In this document: one piece after another, positions 54,138-61,339 of the stretch
Numbering within the stretch: position 1 is the stretch's first letter
Layout: each line of letters starts with the position of its first letter
Assembly (NCBI GenBank): GCA_014360015.1
Contig: JACIYJ010000007.1
Location: forward strand, 110,955-174,954
Direction of reading: 5' to 3'
DNA from: Candidatus Aminicenantota bacterium
GTDB lineage: Bacteria > Acidobacteriota > Aminicenantia > Aminicenantales > Saccharicenantaceae
DNA length: 64,000 nucleotides
Program-made: the position numbers and the translations under genes
Notes under the pieces: model-generated
What the model was told of the DNA's origin: nothing
The model's input: the letters and a program-made list of their open reading frames with translations, nothing else
Databases searched by the model: none

Positions 54138-56825
54138 TCAAAGGATTTTTTGTATCTCGACCAGGGTGGAATTAGGGTCCTGGCGGATTTCAAAGTCTCT
54201 TTTCTTGAAGACAGCGATCATCCGCGGGTTGTCGGTGGTGGTGTAGGCGATGATTTTTTTCACACCCCAGGCTCTGGCAATTTCAGTGCAGTAATCAGTG
54301 AGCAATCCGCCCAGGCCTTTGTTCTGCCAGGCATCCTGCACCAGCACTGCATATTCGGCCACAGTTCGGCTCGGGTCAGCGTTCAGACGACCAATGCCCA
54401 GAATGCGACGTTTTTCCCCTTCCTGAAGTTCAGCCACGATGGCCATTTCCCGGTCATAATCGATGTAACAATACCTTGAAGCAACTTCATGTGATTGCCA
54501 GAAAAAGAAATATCGGAAGCGGGAATAGATGGTTTCCCGGGAGCAACTGCCAAGTAGCTCCATCCACAGCGGCTCATCTTCTGGTCGGATTGGTCTTAAG
54601 GTGATTTCCGTGCCGTCTCGCATCTTAGCTTTCCTAATGAACTCTTCGGGATATGGCCTGAGAACCAGGTGCTCGTATGGTTTAACTTCTTCCGGCCGAA
54701 CTGTGCGGTCAGCAATGATTCGAGCGTCTAAGGCGATGACTTCGGTCGGGCTGACCAGAAGCGGATTAATATCGATTTCTTTTATTTCAGGATAATCGGC
54801 CACGAGATAGGAGAACCTGATTATGGTTTCGATCAATTTATCCAGATTGACAGGAGGCCGGCCCCGATAACCCTTAAGTAGTGGCCAGCTCTTGAGCTGC
54901 TCCAGAAGCCGGCGGGCCAGTCTTTCGTTGAGCGGCGGAAAACAGAGCGAGCGGTCAGCCAGAACTTCGGCTGCCGTTCCACCCAGACCAACCATAATTA
55001 CCGCCCCGAAAGTCGGGTCTTTTTTGCTACCGATAATCATTTCCACCGCATCCTTAGTCCTGACCATCTTCTGGACGGTTACTCCTTCAATCTTAGCTTG
55101 AGGCGCACGCTCTTTTACCGTAACCATCATGCGCTCAAAAGCAGCTTCGACCATGTGGTCATCTTCGAGATCAAGGGCCACGCCGCCGACATCGGTCTTG
55201 TGGGTGATGTCCGGAGAATGGATTTTTAAGACCACCGGATAGCCAATTTCCCGGCTGATTCTGGCCGCTTCTTCTTTGGTGCGGGCTATTCTTGGAATGG
55301 TGGTCGGAATGCCATAAGAATCCAGTATTTTTTTAGAGATTTCCTCGCTTAAAATTTCTGGTCCCTGAGTTAACCAGGGCAGAACCTGCTGTCGGATCTT
55401 TTCTCTTTCGACCGGAAATTCCACCGAAATTTCCCGCGGCGTTTCGTAGAGATTCTCTAAGTTTCGAGCATAATTGACTAAAATCATAAAGGCCCGGACT
55501 GCCTGCTCTGGTGTGTTATAAGTGGGAATTCCGGCTTCATTTAATAGCTTGACTGCTTCGCGCATGGTGGGACCGCCGAGAAAAGCAGCTAAGATTGGTT
55601 TTTGAGTTTCAGCGGCGATGGGGATAAGCTCTTTGGCAATTCCCGGCGGATTGGTCATGGCCTGAGGGGTAACAATCAGAAGGACGGCATCGACTCCCGG
55701 ATCCTGGAGAACGGTGTTAACTGCTTTAGCCACAGTCTTGGATTTGGCGTCTCCAAGAACGTCAACCGGATTTCCATGAGACCAGGCAGGGGGCAAAGCC
55801 TGGTTTAAGGTTTCGATTGTTTGCGGACTCAGCACGGCCAAGTGGCCGCCGGCCTCGATTAAAGCGTCAGAGGCCATAACGCCGGGTCCGCCAGCATTGG
55901 TCACGATGGCTAAGCGCGGCCCCTTCGGAATTTTGTGACGACCGATGAGTTCGGCCACATCAAACATCTCGCCGATTTCAAAGACTCTGGCCAAGCCGGC
56001 TCGCTGGAAAGCCGCATCATAAATAGCATCTTCGGAAGCTAAGGCTCCGGTATGAGAAGAGGCGGCTTCAGCTGATTCCGGAAAACGTCCGGCTTTGTAG
56101 GCGATGATAGGCTTGGTTCGGGCATAGGCCCTGGCCGCTGACATGAAGCGCTTCGGGTTGGAGATGGATTCTATGTATAGGAGAATTGATTTGGTGTTTT
56201 CATCTTCACCGAAATAATCGATGAGGTCGCCAAAATCAATGTCAATGGCGTTGCCAATTGAAACAAAATAAGAAAAACCGATTTTCTCTTCCAGAGACCA
56301 GTCAAGAATCGAAGTGCAGAGAGCTCCGGATTGAGAAATGAAAGCGATGTGGCCGTTAAGAGGCATGGCCGCAGCAAAGCTGGCGTTGAGCTGGAATCCC
56401 GGCGAAATAACTCCGAGACAATTGGGTCCTAGAATGCGCATCCCGGGGTATTTCTTTTTTTCGGCTAAGATTTGTTCTTCTAAGGCTCGGCCTTGGGGTC
56501 CGGTTTCTCTAAATCCGGCGGAGATGATGATAATTCCCAAAATGCCGGCTTCACCGCATTCGGCTACCAGCCTTGGCACCTGGGGTGCGGCCGCGGTAAT
56601 CACGGCCAGATCCGGAGTTTTAGGCAAGTTTTTGACACCAGAAAAACAGGGGATGCCCATAACTGCTTCCACAGTCGGGTTGACCGGATAAACCACACCG
56701 CGGTAGCCACCGGTGATCAGATTGGAGAGAATTTTCCCGCCCACACTTTTCGGGTTAGGGGTAATGCCAACTAAAGCGATTCGCTGTGGTTTAAAAATCT
56801 TATCTAAGGTTTCGATTTCTTCCAT
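54138..56825 (-). CDS. Pat-like fusion: ADP-forming acyl-CoA synthetase and GNAT acetyltransferase
   Basis: An 895-residue protein. Residues 1-470 match the CoA-binding and ligase domains of ADP-forming acetyl-CoA synthetase, with the predicted phospho-His in EAASSHTGALAS (His258). Residues about 480-700 are an ATP-grasp domain (GYPVVLKIHSPDITHKTDVGGV). The C-terminal part (about 720-895) is a GNAT domain with the acetyl-CoA loop QDAWQNKGLGG. The same order is seen in Salmonella Pat and E. coli PatZ, which acetylate AMP-forming Acs. An AcsA-like target is encoded 3.4 kb away. Because His258 is kept, the synthetase half might still be active. Confidence 0.88.
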   Translation of the reverse strand: MEEIETLDKIFKPQRIALVGITPNPKSVGGKILSNLITGGYRGVVYPVNPTVEAVMGIPCFSGVKNLPKTPDLAVITAAAPQVPRLVAECGEAGILGIIIISAGFRETGPQGRALEEQILAEKKKYPGMRILGPNCLGVISPGFQLNASFAAAMPLNGHIAFISQSGALCTSILDWSLEEKIGFSYFVSIGNAIDIDFGDLIDYFGEDENTKSILLYIESISNPKRFMSAARAYARTKPIIAYKAGRFPESAEAASSHTGALASEDAIYDAAFQRAGLARVFEIGEMFDVAELIGRHKIPKGPRLAIVTNAGGPGVMASDALIEAGGHLAVLSPQTIETLNQALPPAWSHGNPVDVLGDAKSKTVAKAVNTVLQDPGVDAVLLIVTPQAMTNPPGIAKELIPIAAETQKPILAAFLGGPTMREAVKLLNEAGIPTYNTPEQAVRAFMILVNYARNLENLYETPREISVEFPVEREKIRQQVLPWLTQGPEILSEEISKKILDSYGIPTTIPRIARTKEEAARISREIGYPVVLKIHSPDITHKTDVGGVALDLEDDHMVEAAFERMMVTVKERAPQAKIEGVTVQKMVRTKDAVEMIIGSKKDPTFGAVIMVGLGGTAAEVLADRSLCFPPLNERLARRLLEQLKSWPLLKGYRGRPPVNLDKLIETIIRFSYLVADYPEIKEIDINPLLVSPTEVIALDARIIADRTVRPEEVKPYEHLVLRPYPEEFIRKAKMRDGTEITLRPIRPEDEPLWMELLGSCSRETIYSRFRYFFFWQSHEVASRYCYIDYDREMAIVAELQEGEKRRILGIGRLNADPSRTVAEYAVLVQDAWQNKGLGGLLTDYCTEIARAWGVKKIIAYTTTDNPRMIAVFKKRDFEIRQDPNSTLVEIQKIL

Positions 56826-56901
56826 AGCCGGACTCTAACTTTGAGCTCTTAATTCTTATTGCTTTTCCCTTTCAGGTCGAACGACCGAAAGCTCGAAAAG
56901 A

Positions 56902-58839
56902 CTAAAACAATTTTAATCTAAATCCAGTCGAAATTGTAGTGCCGGGCATACCGTAACCATAAATCAGCTCGTATCTGGTGTTGAAGAGGTTAGAGATCTG
57001 GAAAAAGAGAACCGTTTTCTGATTGAGCTCGTAGGACAGAGAAAGGTTTGTCAATAAAGCCTGTTTGATTCTGACGGTTGAAGGAGGGAAAGAAGAGTAA
57101 TCAACGTCCAGCCTGGAGCTGAGATAGTAAAATTCGGCAGCCAGTTGGGCTCTCCCTCTCTGATAGTTCAGGCTAAGAAAGCCTGTATCCCTGGGGCGTC
57201 GGAGAAGCTGACTTCCAGTATCCAGATCCTTAGCTTGAAGATGAGTCCAGTTCAAGTGGCAATCAAAGCCAGTAGCGGGAATGATGTCCAGAGTAGCTTC
57301 AACACCTTTGGTCAGGGCCTGTCCGACGTTGGCATAACCAGAGCCAAAGTAAAACTGAATTAAATTTTGATAGCGGGTGTGAAAATAAGTCAGAGAGAAA
57401 AGCAGTTTCTCACTGAAATATTTTTCTAATCCCAGGTCCCAGCCGAGATTTCTTTCTGGTTTTAAATCAGGATTGCCTATGGGACCGTAAAAACTGGAAG
57501 GAGCATATAGCTGATAGAGCGAGGGGGCTTTAAAGCCCGTACCCAAGGTGGCTTTAATTCTGGCTTCAATTTCTGGAAGGTCAAGATTGGCCGCGATTCT
57601 ATAAGTTAAAGCTGAGCCGAACTGTTGGTGATGGTCAAAGCGAAAACCAGAAGTCAGCGAAAGCCGATTCCAGGGTTTCCACTGGTCCTGAGCGTAAAAA
57701 GCTGCCAGCCCGGCCTTCTTGTCTGGAAAATTGCTTTCATATATTCCCCAGGGGCTGATATATGTATCATCAGATTGACCTGATTCTTTTTTATACTCAA
57801 AGCCTAAAACTAAGGTTTGACTGGAAGAGAGATAGAGATTGTTCTGCCAGTCTATTTTAAAGAATCTGCCGCGATAAAAAGCTGTTTCGCTCTCGCCGGG
57901 ATGGAAATCATCAGGGTCATTTCGGTTATCTCGGCGACTTGATTCCAGACCAAAGATAAATTTCTGCTCCCAGCGATGGTTAAAGAAGAAGCCGTTGAGC
58001 TCGGCCCGGCTGAACAGAAAGCGGGTCTTCTGGGTATAGTTGGGATCATCGCCATAAGGACCGCCGAAACTATCCAACTCAGCCCGGCTTTCCAGAGCCC
58101 GGGTCTGCCAGCTTAATGAGATACTGTCTGTTAGCTTATATCTTAATTTAAGAGCCAAGCTTTGCTGGTTGTAGCCATCCGGTTCGCTGTTTCCAGGATA
58201 ATTTTCGCTGGCAGAAGAAATTCCATCCGTTTTAAAAGAACTCACTTCGAGCTGATAAGAAAACCTGCCTGTGGCTTGAGACAGGCGAAAGTTGCCGCGC
58301 CAGGTTTTAAGAGAACCGCATGAACCGAATATTTCCGCCCCCTTTTTTCCGGGGTCGGCAGTGACAAAATTGACCACCCCGGCCAAAGCGTCTGAACCAT
58401 ACAGGGGACTCTGAGGGCCACGGAGTATTTCTATGCGGTCGATCAAGCTGAGATTAAATAAAGAAAAATTAAAGGAACGCGAAGGTGAAATCGGGTCGTT
58501 GATTTCAAGTCCATCAATCATGAAAAGCGTGTGTTCTGAATTACCGCCGCGAATAAAGAGAGAACCGGCTCCACCCGTTGAGCCAGTCTGGAGATAAAAA
58601 ACTCCGGGGGCCTGTGAGAAAAGAGCTTCAGGCTGGAAATTTCTAAGCGGCGATAGCAACTCAGTTTTTAAGACACTGATGGCTGAGGCCGTTTCTTTAA
58701 CCGGAGTTTCCAAGCGGGTAGCCGTGACCACGATTTCGTGATGGAGTTTTTGGGACTGGCCCTGGTCATCGGCCTGCAGGCTTGGGACATAAAATACAAA
58801 GACCAGGATTAAAATAAGGGCAGAAAGGTTGTTTTTCAT
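56902..58839 (-). CDS. btuB: TonB-dependent receptor, probable cobalamin transporter (BtuB-like)
   Basis: A 645-residue outer-membrane receptor. A signal peptide ends near LQADD. A TonB-box-like EIVVTATR follows, then a plug domain (QAPGVFYLQTGSTGGAGSLFIRGGNSEHTLFMIDGLEI, RIEILRGPQSPLYGSDALAGVVNF) and a 22-strand-type barrel ending in GFRLKLF with final Phe. By itself it could serve siderophores or vitamins, but a cobalamin riboswitch directly upstream makes B12 or a corrinoid the likely ligand. No BtuF/C/D genes are visible. Confidence 0.9.
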   Translation of the reverse strand: MKNNLSALILILVFVFYVPSLQADDQGQSQKLHHEIVVTATRLETPVKETASAISVLKTELLSPLRNFQPEALFSQAPGVFYLQTGSTGGAGSLFIRGGNSEHTLFMIDGLEINDPISPSRSFNFSLFNLSLIDRIEILRGPQSPLYGSDALAGVVNFVTADPGKKGAEIFGSCGSLKTWRGNFRLSQATGRFSYQLEVSSFKTDGISSASENYPGNSEPDGYNQQSLALKLRYKLTDSISLSWQTRALESRAELDSFGGPYGDDPNYTQKTRFLFSRAELNGFFFNHRWEQKFIFGLESSRRDNRNDPDDFHPGESETAFYRGRFFKIDWQNNLYLSSSQTLVLGFEYKKESGQSDDTYISPWGIYESNFPDKKAGLAAFYAQDQWKPWNRLSLTSGFRFDHHQQFGSALTYRIAANLDLPEIEARIKATLGTGFKAPSLYQLYAPSSFYGPIGNPDLKPERNLGWDLGLEKYFSEKLLFSLTYFHTRYQNLIQFYFGSGYANVGQALTKGVEATLDIIPATGFDCHLNWTHLQAKDLDTGSQLLRRPRDTGFLSLNYQRGRAQLAAEFYYLSSRLDVDYSSFPPSTVRIKQALLTNLSLSYELNQKTVLFFQISNLFNTRYELIYGYGMPGTTISTGFRLKLF

Positions 58840-58885
58840 TCATTCTCCTTTCCCCCCGCTAAAATGATTTTCTGGCCTGATGATT

Positions 58886-58914
58886 CATCTTTTCTTCCGC
58901 CCGAAGAAAAGATG
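58886..58914 (-). promoter_or_regulatory. Expression-platform hairpin between riboswitch and btuB
   Basis: A perfect 12-bp stem (CATCTTTTCTTC / GAAGAAAAGATG) with a short loop. It is not followed by a T run, so it more likely affects RNA folding or translation than termination. The btuB ribosome binding site AAAGGAG lies about 30 bases downstream. Confidence 0.45.
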
Positions 58915-58927
58915 GGCCTGAGGGTTT

Positions 58928-59075
58928 AAGGCAGGTATCCTGACTTTCGGGTCATCCTCCTCCCTGGCCTTCCCACCCCGCAGGGCAGTGGCGTTGTCAG
59001 GGATTCGTCGCCGATTACAGTAGCGGGGGCTGTGTCCGCTTTTCACGGACTTCCCTGTCCTTTAAACCCTGGACA
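58928..59075 (-). ncRNA. Cobalamin riboswitch
   Basis: On the minus strand the aptamer contains the conserved GCCACTG, GGGAAGG and the B12 box ending GTCAGGATACCTGCC, in correct order. The B12 box stands about 90 bases before the btuB start. It senses adenosylcobalamin or a relative and would lower receptor expression when B12 is plentiful. Confidence 0.93.
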
Positions 59076-59086
59076 ATAAGAATAAC

Positions 59087-59114
59087 ATTTTAGTCTATTA
59101 AAAGAATATGTCAA
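59087..59114 (-). promoter_or_regulatory. Promoter of the riboswitch-btuB transcript
   Basis: On the minus strand a perfect TTGACA (59114-59109), 16-base spacer, TAAAAT (59092-59087). Transcription should start near 59080, just before the aptamer. Confidence 0.65.
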
Positions 59115-59407
59115 CTGGGGCGTTCTTTTATGATAAGATAGGGTACCCAGAGGAGAGGGTCAATGGATAGGATGTGTGAGAAGCCAGCTACGGGCACGAT
59201 TGTGGGGAGGCTATAGTGTTTATAAAGGTGATTCTTGAAAAAGGGCTTCCTTCCTTAAAATATTTATGAAGTTTTTGATCCAGATTAGGAAGCAAAGAAC
59301 CGGGAGCTGATTCATTCTTTTTTATTTCCAGCTCTGGTTTGATTAAGAAAAGATTCAGTGGAATTTGAGTGGCTTTTAAGAAAAGTCTGCCTTACTTTTT
59401 TAAGGAC

Positions 59408-59648
59408 AGGTAAAGAAAATAAGGCCCTGCTTGGTCTAAGCAGGGCCTGGGGGTGAAGGGCAAAGAAAGGAGGGTTAGGAAAAGGAGCGGCGTTTCTGAA
59501 ATCTGGATGGGAGCTCTTTTTTTCTTCCCAAGTTCATCGTTCTCATATGGTTAAACCACAGAGGAGGTTGAATAGTTGCAGACAAAAAATTACAAAAGAT
59601 TAGTGGGAAAGAAATTTTTTTGCTTTTAATTTTCCTTTTGCTGTTAAC
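59408..59648 (-). ncRNA. Candidate small RNA with C-rich anti-Shine-Dalgarno motifs
   Basis: A transcript of about 240 bases is predicted from the promoter at 59655-59683 to the terminator at 59422-59448. It contains CCTCCT and CCCTCCTTTC, complementary to AAGGAGG-type ribosome binding sites. It also holds a 23-codon frame (59546-59475, MRTMNLGRKKELPSRFQKRR...), very basic but without a ribosome binding site. It could be a regulatory RNA, a small mRNA or both. No known family was recognised. Confidence 0.45.
59422..59448 (-). terminator. Intrinsic terminator of the candidate small RNA
   Basis: Perfect 11-bp stem AGGCCCTGCTT / AAGCAGGGCCT with a five-base loop. On the minus strand it is followed by TATTTTCTTT; the plus strand continues with GGGGGTG, so only the minus strand fits termination. 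Confidence 0.7.
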
Positions 59649-59654
59649 AAAACT

Positions 59655-59683
59655 ATTTTACCACAAATAAATTAAAAAAGCAA
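59655..59683 (-). promoter_or_regulatory. Promoter of the candidate small RNA
   Basis: On the minus strand TTGCTT (59683-59678), exactly 17 bases, then TAAAAT (59660-59655). Confidence 0.45.
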
Positions 59684-59720
59684 GGAAAAAATTGTACTTT
59701 TTTATTTTTTGCCGAAATTT

Positions 59721-59777
59721 AGTTCTATAAACTGCTTTAGAGCAGATAAACTGGTCTATAAAACAGTTTATAGAACT
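59721..59777. promoter_or_regulatory. Palindromic operator-like region upstream of the decarboxylase
   Basis: AGTTCTATAAACTG (59721-59734) returns in perfect inversion as CAGTTTATAGAACT (59764-59777). Within it, TCTATAAA-N4-TTTA occurs at 59724 and 59755, 31 bases apart (three helical turns); the second copy is a perfect 8-bp-arm palindrome TCTATAAA-ACAG-TTTATAGA. An outer pair TTTTGCCG / CGGCAAAA extends the symmetry to about 59707-59801. TATAAA inside each site could serve as a -10 box, so a bound repressor would block transcription. Confidence 0.55.
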
Positions 59778-59841
59778 AAGGCTTTTATTTTGCGGCAAAA
59801 TGGTATTAAAATAACGAGGTTGAGGCTCAAAAAGGCACTTT

Positions 59842-59877
59842 CAGGGCTCAAAAAACCTGAGTTAGCCCTGTTTTTTA
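59842..59877 (+). terminator. Terminator-like leader hairpin (possible attenuator) before the decarboxylase
   Basis: CAGGGCT / AGCCCTG forms a 7-bp stem followed by six T and then directly AGGAGG, the ribosome binding site. A competing TCAGG / CCTGA pairing overlaps the left arm, so two exclusive structures are possible. Confidence 0.55.
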
Positions 59878-59889
59878 GGAGGAAAGCTA

Positions 59890-61302
59890 ATGAAAAAAGA
59901 GCAATTCAAGAAATATGGCTATGAACTCATCGATTGGATTGCTGATTATTTGGAAAATGTCGAGCAATATCCGGTTAAATCCACCGTCCAACCAGGAGAA
60001 ATCAAAAGCCAGCTGCCGGCTTCTCCACCGGCTCACCCTGAAGAAATGGACAAAATCTTAGAGGATTTCAAGAAAATCATCCTCCCGGGAATAACCCACT
60101 GGCAGCATCCTGGCTGGTTCGCTTACTTTCCATCCAATAACAGCCCTGCTTCCATCCTGGGTGAGCTACTCTCAGCCGGCCTGGGTACCCAAGGTATGGT
60201 CTGGCAGACTTCGCCTTCGGCTACAGAGCTAGAAGAAGTGGTAATGGACTGGCTCCGCCAGATGATCGGCCTGCCCGAAGACTATGCTGGAGTCATACAG
60301 GATACGGCTTCCACCGCTACCCTCTGCGCTCTTCTCGCTGCTCGGGAAAAAGCTACGGCTTTTGCTGTCAATGATAGCGGCTTTTCGAAGGTCTTAAGGG
60401 TTTATGCTTCAAAAGAAGCTCATTCCAGTGTGGAGAAGGGGGTAAAGATTGCCGGGTATGGCCGAAAAAACTTAGTTTATATCACCACTGATGAAGAATT
60501 TGCTATGATTCCGGGAGAACTGGAAAAAGCGATTGAAGAGGACATCACTGCCGGTTTTCAACCAGCCTGCGTAGTGGCTACGGTGGGAACTACCTCTTCA
60601 GGAGCGGTGGATCCCCTTAAACCCATTGGAGAAATATGTAAGAAATATAACCTCTGGCTGCATGTGGATGCGGCTTATGCCGGAACAGCAGCCATGCTTC
60701 CGGAAAAACGCTGGGCCCTGGAAGGGGCTGAATATGCTGATTCACTGGTCTTTAATCCCCACAAGTGGATGCTGACCAATTTTGACTGCTCGGCATTTTT
60801 TGTCCGCAACCCTCAGGTTTTGACCCGCACCTTTGAAATTCACCCTGAATATCTTAAAACCGGCGTTGATGCTGTGGTCAAGAATTTCCGCGACTGGGGA
60901 ATTCAGCTCGGCCGCCGTTTTCGGGCACTGAAACTCTGGTTTGTTATAAGAACTTACGGTGTCGAAGGAATAAAAAAGATTATCCGCAAACACATTCACT
61001 TAGCCGAGCTGTTCAGAGGGGAGCTCCTTCAGGATAAACGATTTGAGCTCTTGGCTCCGGTTTATTTCAGCTTAGTCTGTTTCCGACTGAATGATGGCCG
61101 AAGTGAAGAGGAACTTAACGCGCTGAATCAACGACTTCTGGAAGCCATCAACTCCACGGGGAAAATATTTCTAACTCACACCACTCTTAATGGAAAATTC
61201 ACCTTGAGACTGGTGGTTGGCCAGAGAACAACTGAAGAAAGACATATCCGGCAGGCTCTGGAAATTATCAAACACAAAGCTGATGAGCTGCTGAAAAAAT
61301 GA
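59890..61302 (+). CDS. PLP-dependent group II amino acid decarboxylase (aromatic-type)
   Basis: A 470-residue enzyme of the aromatic-L-amino-acid decarboxylase family. Features: GITHWQHPGWFAYFPSNNSPASILGE near residue 68, EAHSSVEKG (His178, stacks on PLP), LWLHVDAAYAG (Asp260 binds the pyridine nitrogen) and the Schiff-base lysine in FNPHKWML (Lys292). It removes CO2 from an amino acid such as Tyr, Trp, Phe or DOPA to give an amine; specificity is not evident. Start is the ATG after TTTAGGAGGAAAGC. The leader carries palindromic sites and a terminator-like hairpin, so expression is probably conditional. Confidence 0.9.
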   Translation: MKKEQFKKYGYELIDWIADYLENVEQYPVKSTVQPGEIKSQLPASPPAHPEEMDKILEDFKKIILPGITHWQHPGWFAYFPSNNSPASILGELLSAGLGTQGMVWQTSPSATELEEVVMDWLRQMIGLPEDYAGVIQDTASTATLCALLAAREKATAFAVNDSGFSKVLRVYASKEAHSSVEKGVKIAGYGRKNLVYITTDEEFAMIPGELEKAIEEDITAGFQPACVVATVGTTSSGAVDPLKPIGEICKKYNLWLHVDAAYAGTAAMLPEKRWALEGAEYADSLVFNPHKWMLTNFDCSAFFVRNPQVLTRTFEIHPEYLKTGVDAVVKNFRDWGIQLGRRFRALKLWFVIRTYGVEGIKKIIRKHIHLAELFRGELLQDKRFELLAPVYFSLVCFRLNDGRSEEELNALNQRLLEAINSTGKIFLTHTTLNGKFTLRLVVGQRTTEERHIRQALEIIKHKADELLKK

Positions 61303-61339
61303 GTTCAGTTTCAGGAACTTGCTTAAATTTCCGGACCAT

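Noticed and set aside
59709..59924. Open frame of 71 codons upstream of the decarboxylase
   Set aside because: It runs through the palindromes and attenuator and overlaps the decarboxylase start; the regulatory reading explains the region better.
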